Below the pieces are notes generated by a model, which was given only the letters and a program-made list of their open reading frames with translations, had not been told where the DNA came from and made no database searches. Position numbers and translations under genes: made by a program. From assembly GCF_036634175.1 (NCBI RefSeq), contig NZ_JAZIFX010000001.1, positions 2,728,001 through 2,792,000 on the forward strand: a DNA stretch of 64,000 bases, written 5' to 3'. This DNA is from Streptomyces sp. P9-A2. GTDB lineage: Bacteria > Actinomycetota > Actinomycetes > Streptomycetales > Streptomycetaceae. Below are positions 17,476 to 27,278 of this stretch, in pieces (the stretch's first letter is position 1; every line of letters starts with the position of its first letter).

Positions 17476-18471
17476 TCAGGAGGGCAGCACCCAGCGGTGC
17501 GGCCCTCCTGGGTCGTCCAGCCACGCCCAGCACCGGTCCTCGCCGACCGTGAGGCCGTACCGCTCACGCTCCGGCCGTCCCTCGCGCCACCACACCTCGT
17601 ACGCCTCCCCGGCCCCGATGCTGCCCGCGGTCAGCGCCAGCAGGAACCGGAACCGGTCGCTGCCCCTGGCCCGGCGCGGCACGTCGGCCAGGTCGGTCTC
17701 GTCGGCCGGCACCGTCCGCGACCGGTTCGCGCCGCGCAGGGGGACGAAGTAGGCGGGCGTGTGCAGGAAGCGGCCCTCGGCGTACTTCGGGCCGTGCACG
17801 GTGAGGGCGATCAGACCGGTGGCGAACGGGGCGAGGACGCGGGCGCCGGGCCGGCACTGGGCGAGCCAGGCCCCGGGCACGGACGGCAGTGTGCAGGTCA
17901 CGATGATCCGGTCGTAGGGGGCGTGTGCGGGCACCCCGCGCGCGCCGTCGCCGGTGACGACCACCGGGTGGTGTCCGGCGGCGTCCAGGTGCCGGCGGGC
18001 CGACTCGGTGATCTCCGGGTCGAGGTCGACGGTGATGACCAGGTCGTCGTCACCGAGCCGGTGGGCGAGCAGGGCGGCGTTGTAGCCGCTGCCGGTGCCG
18101 ATCTCCAGGACCCGGTCGCCGTCGCGGACGCCCAGTCCGACGAGCATCACCGCCATGAGGGACGGCTGGCTGCTGGAGGAGAGCAGCTCGCCGTCGCGCA
18201 TCCGGATGGCCAGCGGGACGTCCTCGTACGCGCCGCGCAGCCAGGCCTCGCCCGCCCGGGGGTCGGTGCCCTCGCCCCACCGCCGCTCGTAGCCGCCGAT
18301 GGCGCCCACGTAGTAGTACGGCACGAACAGATGACGCGGAACGGTCTCGAAGGCCTCCCGCCACACCGGGTCGGCGTCGAACGCCCCGCTCGCGGCGATC
18401 TCGCGCACCAGCGCCGCCCGCGCCGAGCCGGCGAGGTCGTCCAGGTCCCGCTGAGCAGCGTGCCCACCCAT
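17476..18471 (-). CDS. protein-L-isoaspartate O-methyltransferase-like SAM methyltransferase
   Basis: The product has about 331 residues. The N-terminal part (FETVPRHLFVP, then SSSSQPSLMAVML) and the SAM loop VLEIGTGSGYNAALL match PIMT family enzymes. The acidic strand VITVDLDPEI and the GDGARGVPAHAPYDRIIVTC motif follow. Canonical PIMTs are about 210 residues, so the extra C-terminal 120 residues are an extension seen in actinobacterial relatives that may modify other substrates. ATG 18471 is chosen because GGHAAQRDLDD begins the conserved region, but GGAGG lies only 1 nt away; a start further in or at 18546 is possible. The gene is divergent from the globin gene across an inverted repeat. 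Confidence 0.85.
   Translation of the reverse strand: MGGHAAQRDLDDLAGSARAALVREIAASGAFDADPVWREAFETVPRHLFVPYYYVGAIGGYERRWGEGTDPRAGEAWLRGAYEDVPLAIRMRDGELLSSSSQPSLMAVMLVGLGVRDGDRVLEIGTGSGYNAALLAHRLGDDDLVITVDLDPEITESARRHLDAAGHHPVVVTGDGARGVPAHAPYDRIIVTCTLPSVPGAWLAQCRPGARVLAPFATGLIALTVHGPKYAEGRFLHTPAYFVPLRGANRSRTVPADETDLADVPRRARGSDRFRFLLALTAGSIGAGEAYEVWWREGRPERERYGLTVGEDRCWAWLDDPGGPHRWVLPS
17477..17510. terminator. hairpin at the convergent FHA/methyltransferase junction
   Basis: A 9-bp stem CAGGAGGGC (17477-17485) pairs with 17502-17510. It overlaps the last codons of the minus-strand methyltransferase and may stop transcripts of the FHA operon. Confidence 0.45.
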
Positions 18472-18502
18472 GCCTCCACAGTACGAGCACCAGCACGGGG
18501 CG

Positions 18503-18544
18503 GGTCCCGGAACCGGGGCGGGGTCCCGTCCCGGTTCCGGGACC
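18503..18544. promoter_or_regulatory. 14-bp perfect inverted repeat between methyltransferase and globin genes
   Basis: GGTCCCGGAACCGG (18503-18516) is complementary to 18531-18544 across a 14-nt loop. It sits in the 137-bp divergent promoter region, so it may be an operator or RNA hairpin. Confidence 0.45.
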
Positions 18545-18608
18545 AAAGGGCAGAACGGCGGGACCTAGGGCTTGAGGCCTATGCCGCCCCGTCTGAGACC
18601 ATGGACGG

Positions 18609-19013
18609 GTGACAGAGATTCGGCGCGGCACGCTTCAGGAGCAGACGTTCTACGAGCAGGTCGGCGGGGAGGAGACCTTCCGCCGGCTCGTCCACCGTTT
18701 CTACCAGGGCGTGGCCGGTGACCCGCTGCTGCGTCCCATGTACCCGGAGGAGGACCTCGGACCGGCCGAGGAGCGGTTCACGCTGTTCCTGATCCAGTAC
18801 TGGGGCGGTCCGACCACGTACAGCCAGAACCGGGGCCATCCGCGGCTGCGGATGCGGCACGTGCCGTTCAAGGTCGATCAGGCCGCGCACGACGCCTGGC
18901 TGAGTCACATGCGCGACGCCATCGACGAACTCGGCCTGTCCGAGGAGCACGAGCAGACGCTGTGGAAGTACATGACGTATGCGGCGGCCTCGATGATCAA
19001 CTCCCCGGGCTGA
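18609..19013 (+). CDS. group 2 truncated haemoglobin (trHbO type)
   Basis: A 134-residue cytoplasmic globin of the 2-over-2 fold, binding haem and likely handling O2, NO or peroxide. The FYEQVGGEETFRRLVHRFY opening is typical of trHbO. The proximal His is in RMRHVPFKV and the group-conserved Trp G8 in DAWLSHM. RPMYPEEDLGPAEERFTLFL is a standard helix C-E region. The start is GTG 18609 with a weak ribosome site. It faces the small-protein gene at 19071 convergently. Confidence 0.93.
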   Translation: MTEIRRGTLQEQTFYEQVGGEETFRRLVHRFYQGVAGDPLLRPMYPEEDLGPAEERFTLFLIQYWGGPTTYSQNRGHPRLRMRHVPFKVDQAAHDAWLSHMRDAIDELGLSEEHEQTLWKYMTYAAASMINSPG

Positions 19014-19070
19014 GTCACCCTCCGGGCCGAGCCCTCTCCGGACCTGGACACACCGGGGGCACACCGGCGT

Positions 19071-19772
19071 TCAGCGCACGCTGAGCCCCAGCGCCCCGGC
19101 CGTTCCCGCCCGACGCAGGGCGATCGACCCGTACGGCGTCCGCAGCCGGAGCCATGCGCCCGAGGCGAGCAGCACCGGCTCACCGGGGTCGCCGTCCGCA
19201 CCGGCGGACGTGGCCGCCGCCCGCAGGAACCCCAGCGACTGGGCCGCGTGCACGGCCCGCACCGGAAGGTCGGTGCGGGCGACCGTGCGGGACCAGATCT
19301 CCCGCCCGATCCGGTCGAGTTCGGCCCGGGTGCGCGACTCGGGCGCCAACTCGCCCGTACGCGCCTTGAATTCGGCGACCGCGGCGGCGACGAGCGCCCG
19401 CAGGGAATCCGGTGCCGGCAGCCCGGGTTCGGCCTGCCAGCCCTTGCGCGGAGGCAGCATCCCGGCCCATGGCGGCCCGGTCACCGCGCCCGGCACGGCG
19501 GCGGTGACAGCGGTCTCGTCCACCGACTCCAGCAGCTCACCGGCGGACACCGTCACGTCCAGGGTGACGTCGATGCCGTCCTCGTACGGCTTGGCCAGCC
19601 GCACGGTGCGGACGGCCAGCACCTCGAAGGAGGGCGGCCGGCCGAACACGGCGAGTGCGGTGCCCGACGCCTGGAGGCGCACCGCGGCCCCACGGTCGTA
19701 GTGGAGCAGCCGGGAGAGGAAGGCCGCGAGGTCCGCGGCCTCCCTCTCGTCGGCGAGATGGAGCACCGTCAT
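19071..19772 (-). CDS. uncharacterised actinobacterial protein coupled to a thioesterase
   Basis: A 233-residue soluble protein with no TM or signal peptide. It starts TVLHLADEREAADLAAFLSRLLHYD; the middle contains a long Ala-rich helix and the C-terminus is beta-rich (LLASGAWLRLRTPYG). I do not recognise a catalytic motif or family. ATG 19772 overlaps the thioesterase stop in an ATGA arrangement, implying translational coupling downstream of EttA and the thioesterase. Similar proteins may be conserved beside this thioesterase in Streptomyces, but I could not check. Confidence 0.8.
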   Translation of the reverse strand: MTVLHLADEREAADLAAFLSRLLHYDRGAAVRLQASGTALAVFGRPPSFEVLAVRTVRLAKPYEDGIDVTLDVTVSAGELLESVDETAVTAAVPGAVTGPPWAGMLPPRKGWQAEPGLPAPDSLRALVAAAVAEFKARTGELAPESRTRAELDRIGREIWSRTVARTDLPVRAVHAAQSLGFLRAAATSAGADGDPGEPVLLASGAWLRLRTPYGSIALRRAGTAGALGLSVR

Positions 19773-20215
19773 GCCGCGACGGCCTCCTCCTGCTCGGTGT
19801 CGGCGGCGGCGTCGCTCCCGCTGTCGCCGTCGTCCGTGTACTCCTGGAGGAACTCCCGCTCCTCCTGGGTGATCCGGCGCGGACGCTGCGCCTCGAAGTC
19901 GAACGGCACGATCACCGTGGAGGCCCGGACATAGACCTGGTCGCCGTCCTTCACCTCGTAGGTGAGGGTGAAGGAGGCGGCCCGGATCTGTGTGACCCAC
20001 AGCTCGATGTCCACGGGCGCGTGCCGGTGGACGAGCTGCCGCTTGTAGTCGATCTCGTGGCGGGCCACCACGGACCCCTGCTGGAAGTCCTTGTCCGGGC
20101 GGAACAGGAAGTCGATACGGGCCTCCTCCAGATACCGGAGGAAGACCACGTTGTTGACGTGACCGTACGCGTCCATGTCCGCCCAGCGCAGCGGGCAGCG
20201 GTAGATGTGCCGCAA
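19769..20215 (-). CDS. acyl-CoA thioesterase, 4-hydroxybenzoyl-CoA thioesterase/YbgC hotdog family
   Basis: The 148-residue hotdog-fold enzyme hydrolyses acyl-CoA thioesters. RWADMDAYGHVNNVVFLRYLEEAR carries the family Asp (AD-M-D) and the GHVNN motif. EIDYKRQLVHRHAPVDI and FTLTYEV form the beta-sheet. An acidic, Ala-rich tail follows. The only available start is TTG 20215, 4 nt beyond the EttA stop; an in-frame stop lies just upstream, and no good Shine-Dalgarno is seen, so translation is probably coupled to ettA. The substrate is unknown. Confidence 0.9.
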   Translation of the reverse strand: MRHIYRCPLRWADMDAYGHVNNVVFLRYLEEARIDFLFRPDKDFQQGSVVARHEIDYKRQLVHRHAPVDIELWVTQIRAASFTLTYEVKDGDQVYVRASTVIVPFDFEAQRPRRITQEEREFLQEYTDDGDSGSDAAADTEQEEAVAA

Positions 20216-20219
20216 GAGA

Positions 20220-21884
<1,665 letters not shown>

Positions 21885-22022
21885 GAGAAACCGTCCGGCA
21901 GCTTGAAACTGGCAGTGGGCAGATACACCCCATCTTGCCCGACCGCCACCCCTAGGGGGAAACCCGTTCCGCCCGGAACCTCCGATCCAGGGCTTCGACG
22001 GCCGCGACGGCGACTCGTCCAT

Positions 22023-22067
22023 CACTTCTGCCACTTCCGATACTTCCGACACTTCCGACACTGTCGG
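22023..22067. repeat. five 9-bp tandem repeats upstream of ettA
   Basis: Units of the CACTTCCGA type occur five times in register. They lie in the 321-bp divergent gap (21885-22205) between ettA and the truncated plus-strand gene, which otherwise shows no gene. Confidence 0.75.
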
Positions 22068-22205
22068 TCGCTACTGGTCGGCGTCGAGAGCCCCAGACAG
22101 CCCGGGAACGGCCCTCGGCCGAGCAGACGGGCCGGGTCACCTTCGTTGTCAGTGCCTGCGGCTACGGTGCGTCCGCCATCAAGGGCAACGCTCTGGGGAG
22201 GGGCT

Positions 22206-22492
22206 TTGGGAGCCAAGACGGGACTGTTGGTGTACGCCGACGGCGACGTGCCGGGGTTGCTGCGACGAGTGGGTGCGGCGGACCTCGACCGGACAGCCGT
22301 CATGATGTGGCGGCTCTACCCGGACCGGGAGATCGAGCAGTGCGAGGGCTCGAACCTCTGGGACGGCGTGTACCCGCCCGAGGGAACGGTGTACGCGGCG
22401 GGCCGGCCGGGTGTGGAGGTCATCGGCGATCGGGAAGTGATGATCGGCGCCCCTTCCCGGCTCCCGGAACACCTCGCGGGGGACGCCATCCG
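22206..22492 (+). pseudogene. 3'-truncated DUF6928-like gene fragment
   Basis: TTG 22206, preceded by GGGGAGGGG, opens a well-formed protein start: GAKTGLLVYADGDVPGLLRRVG, then MMWRLYPDR, NLWDGVYPPEGTVYA and SRLPEHLAGDAI. I recall this as the N-terminus of a conserved Streptomyces family (DUF6928) of roughly 250 residues. After about residue 95 the family-like sequence ends abruptly, and the frame runs on only as antisense of the neighbouring surface-protein gene. The ribosome site and codon use of the fragment are intact, so the truncation looks recent. Confidence 0.6.
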
Positions 22493-22493
22493 C

Positions 22494-22622
22494 TCAACTG
22501 ATCACCTGATAGAGCCAGTCCGACAGCACGAACGCCTGATCGCGGGTGAGCGTGATGCTCACCGTTTCGTCGTCCTCGCCGCCCGCCGCGTCCCGGGCCG
22601 GTCGGCGGTCGGCGGTTGGCAC
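22494..22622 (-). pseudogene. possible 5'-truncated remnant of a minus-strand gene
   Basis: Directly after the surface-protein stop, the same frame stays open for about 45 codons, ending in SITLTRDQAFVLSDWLYQVIS before TGA (22494). That tail resembles a conserved region of small Streptomyces proteins and does not look like random shadow sequence. A GTG at 22622 could start a 42-residue peptide, but no ribosome site is seen. Together with the truncated gene at 22206-22492 it marks a recombination junction. Confidence 0.35.
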
Positions 22623-22631
22623 CGGTGTCGG

Positions 22632-24065
22632 TCAGTTGCCGCGGCCCGCCTCGCGCTGTCGGGTGATGACCAGGGCCGTTCCGCCGAGGACGACCAGGGT
22701 GATGGCGGTGCCGACGATCCAGGGGGCGGCGCTGGGGGCGCCAGTGGCGGCGAGGTTGACGTCGCCGTCGGTGGAACCGGCCGCCGCCACGGGGGCGGGG
22801 GTGGGGCCGCTCAGGGTCTGGATGTCGACGCCGGTTTCGGCGGCCTTGGTCCTGCAGTCGAGCATGCCGGTGAACCGCTTCTCGAAGCCGTCCGCGCCCT
22901 GGACCGTGAAGTCGTACGTCCGGTCCTCGGCCACCGGAACCGTCACCGTGCGGGTACCGCCCGGCTCCACGGTGTACTCGCGCTCCGCCACTTCGAAGGT
23001 GAAGGGCTCGTCGTCCTGATTGGTGGTGACGACGTCGACGCCGCCCTCGGCGCAGTTCTTCCGGGCGGTCATCGCCGGGATCGCGCCCTGCTCCGCCCAT
23101 GTCGCGCTCGCCGTCGCGGAGACCGTCGAGGTGCTGGAGCCGGCCAGGATCTGCGTCTGGCTGCGGCTCTCGGCGGCGAACGCCCGGCCGACCGGCACCG
23201 TGGCCGAGGCCTGCGCGGCCACCTGGACCGTGCCCTCGGGCGTGTCCTCGGGTATCTCGAAGAACACCTCGGTGCCGTCCACCGCGCTGATGACCGGCAG
23301 GCCGTCCGCGTCCAGGATCCGCACCCCGCTCGTGGCGGCGTCCACCGGCGGCGACATCGTCACACCGCGCGCGTCCGTACGTACCGTCACCGGGCCGAGC
23401 AGCTCTCCGGGGCGTCCGGAGACGACCGGCGGGTCCAGGGTGAGCGACGCCTGCGGCTCCGCCTGGTCGCGCGCGTTCTTCTCCAGGTAGTCGGCGAGCT
23501 GCTCCGCCTGGGGGTCGACGGCGTCCACGTCCACGTTGTCGGAGTAGCGCCAGATCGCCACCTGCGTGCCGGCCGCCGCGTCCTGCTCGGTCAGCTCGCC
23601 CCGGACGCCCGCCCGGTCGGCGAGTGCCGCGAGGTCGTTCACCTGGGGGTAGGAGTTCCGCAGGATCCAGTGGATCCGGCCGGCGTCCTCGTTGGCGCCC
23701 AGCGAGGTCCCGCTCCAGTCGGCCTCGTGGTACTCGGCGTCCGTCTGCGTGGGGGTGTGGATGTCGACGCAGTAGGTCTGCAGCATGCCGCCGCCCTCGA
23801 CGGACATCTCGAACAGGCCCGCCGACACCTGCTGGTCCCCGGCGGCGCCGCGGATCACGGCCTCGCCGTACGTCTTCAGGCCCTCCACGGTCGCCGCCGC
23901 TCCGCCCTCACCGTGCGTCGCCCCGTCGTCGGCCACCGCCGTCCCGGCGCCGGCGAGCACACCGGCGGCGATGAATCCGGACACCAGCGTTCCGGCGGCG
24001 AGACGTCTCACCGGCCCGAGCCCACGTGCGGACGACGCAGAGAATCCAGAGGACGCAGCAAACAC
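22632..24065 (-). CDS. sortase-anchored surface protein with thioester (TQxA) domain
   Basis: The 477-residue secreted protein has a signal peptide ending near ALA/VADD (about 46). Residues 60-180 form a thioester domain: Cys99 in TYCVDIHT and Gln168 in GTQVAIWRY should form the internal Cys-Gln thioester used for covalent attachment to surfaces. Ig-like beta regions follow. The C-terminus has LAATG, a hydrophobic segment and a REAGR tail, the signal for a class E sortase (LAxTG). GTG 24065 has GGAAGGGA 6-7 nt upstream. It probably displays a chemically reactive adhesin on hyphae. It lies between gene fragments and ssbB, so it may be a recent insertion. Confidence 0.88.
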   Translation of the reverse strand: MFAASSGFSASSARGLGPVRRLAAGTLVSGFIAAGVLAGAGTAVADDGATHGEGGAAATVEGLKTYGEAVIRGAAGDQQVSAGLFEMSVEGGGMLQTYCVDIHTPTQTDAEYHEADWSGTSLGANEDAGRIHWILRNSYPQVNDLAALADRAGVRGELTEQDAAAGTQVAIWRYSDNVDVDAVDPQAEQLADYLEKNARDQAEPQASLTLDPPVVSGRPGELLGPVTVRTDARGVTMSPPVDAATSGVRILDADGLPVISAVDGTEVFFEIPEDTPEGTVQVAAQASATVPVGRAFAAESRSQTQILAGSSTSTVSATASATWAEQGAIPAMTARKNCAEGGVDVVTTNQDDEPFTFEVAEREYTVEPGGTRTVTVPVAEDRTYDFTVQGADGFEKRFTGMLDCRTKAAETGVDIQTLSGPTPAPVAAAGSTDGDVNLAATGAPSAAPWIVGTAITLVVLGGTALVITRQREAGRGN

Positions 24066-24192
24066 CGATTTCCCTTCCGAGCGGGACCCGTTGACGTGGG
24101 GGGCGGGTCCCACCAGCAGAATTACCGGCCCCGAGAACCCCGGGAGCCATGCCCGGAATCCTAAGTACGTCGCGAACCGCGTCCGTCGGTGA

Positions 24193-24345
24193 TCACGTCG
24201 GAGGGCTGATCCGACGTGGAATCGTTATCGCCGGAGTGGGTACGAACACGGCCTGTCGATAAATCATCTCGGGATCGTTCGCCATGGATTCGCCGATAAG
24301 CCGCACTTCGGTCAGCTCCGTCACCGAGGGCCGGACCGGCGACAT
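24193..24345 (-). CDS. possible 50-residue small protein coupled to ssbB
   Basis: ATG 24345 overlaps the ssbB TGA in a TGATG arrangement. The frame encodes 50 residues, including LTEVRLIGESMANDPEMIYR and a C-terminal PAITIPRRISPPT. Third positions are less GC-rich than in neighbouring genes, which argues against a simple shadow frame but also fits non-coding DNA. No family is recognised. Confidence 0.3.
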   Translation of the reverse strand: MSPVRPSVTELTEVRLIGESMANDPEMIYRQAVFVPTPAITIPRRISPPT

Positions 24346-24938
24346 CACGTCACCATGGCTGGTTCCGGCGACGGTTGTGCGGCGGCAGGCTGGGTGGTGG
24401 CGGTGCCGGCGGCGGCTCCGACCATTTCCGCGACACCCACCACGCCCGTCACACCCGCCACTTCGACGGTTTCGGCGGTCTCGGCGGTCTCGGCGGTTCC
24501 AACCTCCTTGGCTCCCTCGCCCGGCCTGGTCTCCCACGTGGGTTCCGGCCGGTCCGGGGAGGCCTGTTGCGGGTCCGGGCGGCCCGCCCGGCGGAAGGCC
24601 GACGTGCCCCGGGCCAGGTCGTGACCGATCGCCACCGCGTCGAGGTCCGCCGAGGTACGGCCCTGCTGCCCCTCGCGGGTCTCCGTGCGCACCTTCAGCC
24701 TCCCCTGCACGATCACGGGTTCGCCCACCGACAGCGAGGCCGTGGCGTTGGCGGCGAGCTGGCGCTGGGCCCACACCGTGAAGAAGTTGGTGTGTCCGTC
24801 CGCCCACATGGCCTTGTCCCGGTTCCAGTACCGCGACGTGACCGCCAGCCGGAACCTCGCCACCGGTCCGGACGCCGTCTCCCGGAACACCGGCTGCGTC
24901 GCCACGTTTCCCACCGCGCAGATCATCGTCTCGTTCAT
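24345..24938 (-). CDS. ssbB: second single-stranded DNA-binding protein, SsbB type
   Basis: The 197-residue SSB paralogue has an OB-fold in the first 110 residues: NETMICAVGNVATQPVFRE, RFRLAVTSRYWN, and FFTVWAQRQLAANA. In Streptomyces the essential SSB sits with rpsF; this genomic setting matches the second copy (SsbB), which in S. coelicolor is linked to chromosome segregation during sporulation. The C-terminal half is low complexity, with a TAETAETAET run, and lacks the acidic DDDIPF tip of SsbA. ATG 24938 has GGGGGAGG 8 nt upstream. Confidence 0.88.
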   Translation of the reverse strand: MNETMICAVGNVATQPVFRETASGPVARFRLAVTSRYWNRDKAMWADGHTNFFTVWAQRQLAANATASLSVGEPVIVQGRLKVRTETREGQQGRTSADLDAVAIGHDLARGTSAFRRAGRPDPQQASPDRPEPTWETRPGEGAKEVGTAETAETAETVEVAGVTGVVGVAEMVGAAAGTATTQPAAAQPSPEPAMVT

Positions 24939-25196
24939 CGCGCCTGCCTCCCCCGCCCGGATACCGGCACCGGCGGCCGGGCGGTTACGCGTACGGGCCC
25001 GTCCCGTACGGCTGCGCGTCAGACTGCCGCCGTCGGGCCGGGCCCGCTGACACCTGTGGACCACCGCCGGTCTGTGGACAACTCCGCCACCCGTACGAGC
25101 GACAGCGCAAAGGGGCCGTGCAGGAGGAGGTGCACAGGAGAGAGGTGCGCAGGAGGAAGCTGGCAGAAGGCTGGCAGGAGTGGCCCCTCGTATGCC

Positions 25197-27275
25197 TCAG
25201 CCCATCCCCACACCCACCCCCGCCACCCGTCCGTACTCCTCCCGTACCTCCCGGTACCGCAGCAGTTCCGAAGCCACCGGGTCCAGGACCCGGGCGCGGC
25301 CGCACCCCGCGGCCGCCTCCCGCAGCCGTTTCTCCGCCGCCAGGCCGTGCCGCCGGGCCGGCCCGCGGGCCGCCATCCGGCAGCTCCACTCGACGATCGG
25401 GCCGCCGACGATGCCGATCACCATCAGCAGCACCGGCACGCCCAGATTCGGTGACATGAATCCGATGATCTGGCCCAGCAGCCACAGCCCGCCGACGAAC
25501 TGGATGATCGTCATCGACACCTGGGCGAGTACGGCCGCCGGCCACCACCCGGGCCGCGGCGGCCGGCCCGGCGGCAGTGCGGCGCGTACGGCGAGGTCGT
25601 CCAGCGCCTCCGGCAGCCCCTGGGAGCCCCGTACGGCCGCCTCGCGCACCGCCTGCGCCCACGGCTCGGGCAGTCCGTCCGAGGCCTGGTCGGACACCGT
25701 GCGCACCGCCTGTTCCACCCGCTGCCTGGCCGTGATCTCCTCGTCGGGCTGCGTCCACTGCGGAAGTTTCCCGGTGAGCGGCCCGCCCCGGTCCTCGAAC
25801 CAGCGCCACAGCCGCAGCCACGGGGTGCCGCACGCGCGGTTGGCGTTGCGCAGCCAGGCGCGTTCGGCGGCCTCGCCCGCCGCGGTGGCGCCCACGGCGT
25901 CCGCGAGCCGGTCCGTGAACTCCTCCAGCGCCTCCTCGCTGAGCCCGGCCCACCGGCGGTTGGCGTAGACGGGCCACAGCCGGGCCGCGGTGATGTCCAC
26001 GTCCGCCGCGACACGGCGGCCGGCCGCTCCCCGCTCGGCCACGAACTGGCCGAGCGCTTCGCGTAGTTCACCGACCCCGTCGCCGGTGAGCGCGGACAGC
26101 GCGAGGACCGTCGTACCGGGTTCTCCGTACTCGCCCAGGGCGATGCCGTCCTCGTCGAGCAGGCGGCGCAGATCGTCCAGGACCTGTTCGGCGGCCTCCC
26201 CGGGCAGCCGGTCGATCTGGTTGAGGACGACGAACATGACCTCCGCGTGGGCCGCCATGGGCCGCAGGTAGCGCTCGTGCAGCATCGCGTCGGCGTACTT
26301 CTCCGGGTCGACGACCCAGATGACGGCGTCGACCAGGTCCAGCACCCGGTCGACCTGTTGACGGTGCTGCACGGCCGCCGAGTCGTGGTCCGGCAGATCG
26401 ACGAGGACGAGTCCGCGCAGCTGCTCGTCCGCGTCCGCCGTCGCCTGCAACGGGCGCCGTCGCAGCCGGGGCGGGATGCCGAGCCGTTCGATGAGACCCG
26501 CGGCGCCGTCGCTCCAACTGCACGCGATGGGCGCGGAGGTGGTCGGCCGTCGTACGCCGGTCTCCGAGATGACGGCTCCGGCGAGGACGTTGAACAGCTG
26601 CGACTTGCCGCTGCCGGTCGCGCCCGCGATGGCGACGACGGTGTGCTGCCCGGAGAGCTTTCGCCGCGCGGCGGCCTCGTCGAGGACCCGGCCCGCCCCG
26701 GCCAGCGTCCGGCTGTCGAGCCGGGCCCTGGACAGCCCCACCAGTTCGCGCAGCGCCTCCAGCCGGGACGTCAGGGACGCGTCGTACGCCAGGGAGGTCA
26801 CCGTCTGCGGCACGGACGCGCGGGGCTCCAGCGCGGCGTACGGCTCGGACCCGAAACCGAACCCGGCCCGGCTCCCTGTCCCGGCCCCTGTCCGCGGCCT
26901 GGCCCTTCTTCCCGACCCGGCGGTCCCGCTCACCCGGCGTGCGATCAGCCCGTCGGCCCAGGAGGCCTGCGTGGACGCCCTGTCCTCGGGTGCCCTGCCG
27001 TCGTCCCCCTCGTCCCCCTCGTCCTTCTCGTCCTCCTCGTCCTCCTCGTAGGCGTCATCATCCCTGTACACGTGGTCCCCGTACTTGTCGTTCCCGTACT
27101 TGTCGTCTCCGTACGGGCCCTGCTCGCGCCCGCCCTGCTCCTGCCCCTCCGCCCCGCACGCGTCCTCGGGAAGACCGGCCCCCTCGGGCCGCTCGGCCGC
27201 CTCGGCCGTCCCGGACGCCTCTGAACCCTCGGAGCGCTCGGTGTGGTCCTGGTCCTGGTCAGTGATGGCGGTCAC
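25197..27275 (-). CDS. dynamin-like/YfjP-type GTPase with membrane hairpin
   Basis: The product has 692 residues. A very acidic, repetitive N-terminus (YGDDKYGNDKYGD, then a run of Asp/Glu/Lys to about 95) precedes the GTPase domain. G1 is AGATGSGKSQLFN (about 217-229), G3 is VDLPDHDSA, and G4 is LNQIDRL. A C-terminal hydrophobic hairpin (VSMTIIQFVGGLWLLGQIIGF and VLLMVIGIVGGPIVE) should insert in membrane. It is paired with a second GTPase whose stop lies 3 nt upstream, with AGGAGAGG overlapping it. Paired dynamin-like proteins act at sporulation septa in Streptomyces, but those are the DynA/DynB genes elsewhere; this pair may have another membrane role. The start is GTG 27275. Confidence 0.88.
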   Translation of the reverse strand: MTAITDQDQDHTERSEGSEASGTAEAAERPEGAGLPEDACGAEGQEQGGREQGPYGDDKYGNDKYGDHVYRDDDAYEEDEEDEKDEGDEGDDGRAPEDRASTQASWADGLIARRVSGTAGSGRRARPRTGAGTGSRAGFGFGSEPYAALEPRASVPQTVTSLAYDASLTSRLEALRELVGLSRARLDSRTLAGAGRVLDEAAARRKLSGQHTVVAIAGATGSGKSQLFNVLAGAVISETGVRRPTTSAPIACSWSDGAAGLIERLGIPPRLRRRPLQATADADEQLRGLVLVDLPDHDSAAVQHRQQVDRVLDLVDAVIWVVDPEKYADAMLHERYLRPMAAHAEVMFVVLNQIDRLPGEAAEQVLDDLRRLLDEDGIALGEYGEPGTTVLALSALTGDGVGELREALGQFVAERGAAGRRVAADVDITAARLWPVYANRRWAGLSEEALEEFTDRLADAVGATAAGEAAERAWLRNANRACGTPWLRLWRWFEDRGGPLTGKLPQWTQPDEEITARQRVEQAVRTVSDQASDGLPEPWAQAVREAAVRGSQGLPEALDDLAVRAALPPGRPPRPGWWPAAVLAQVSMTIIQFVGGLWLLGQIIGFMSPNLGVPVLLMVIGIVGGPIVEWSCRMAARGPARRHGLAAEKRLREAAAGCGRARVLDPVASELLRYREVREEYGRVAGVGVGMG

Positions 27276-27278
27276 CGG

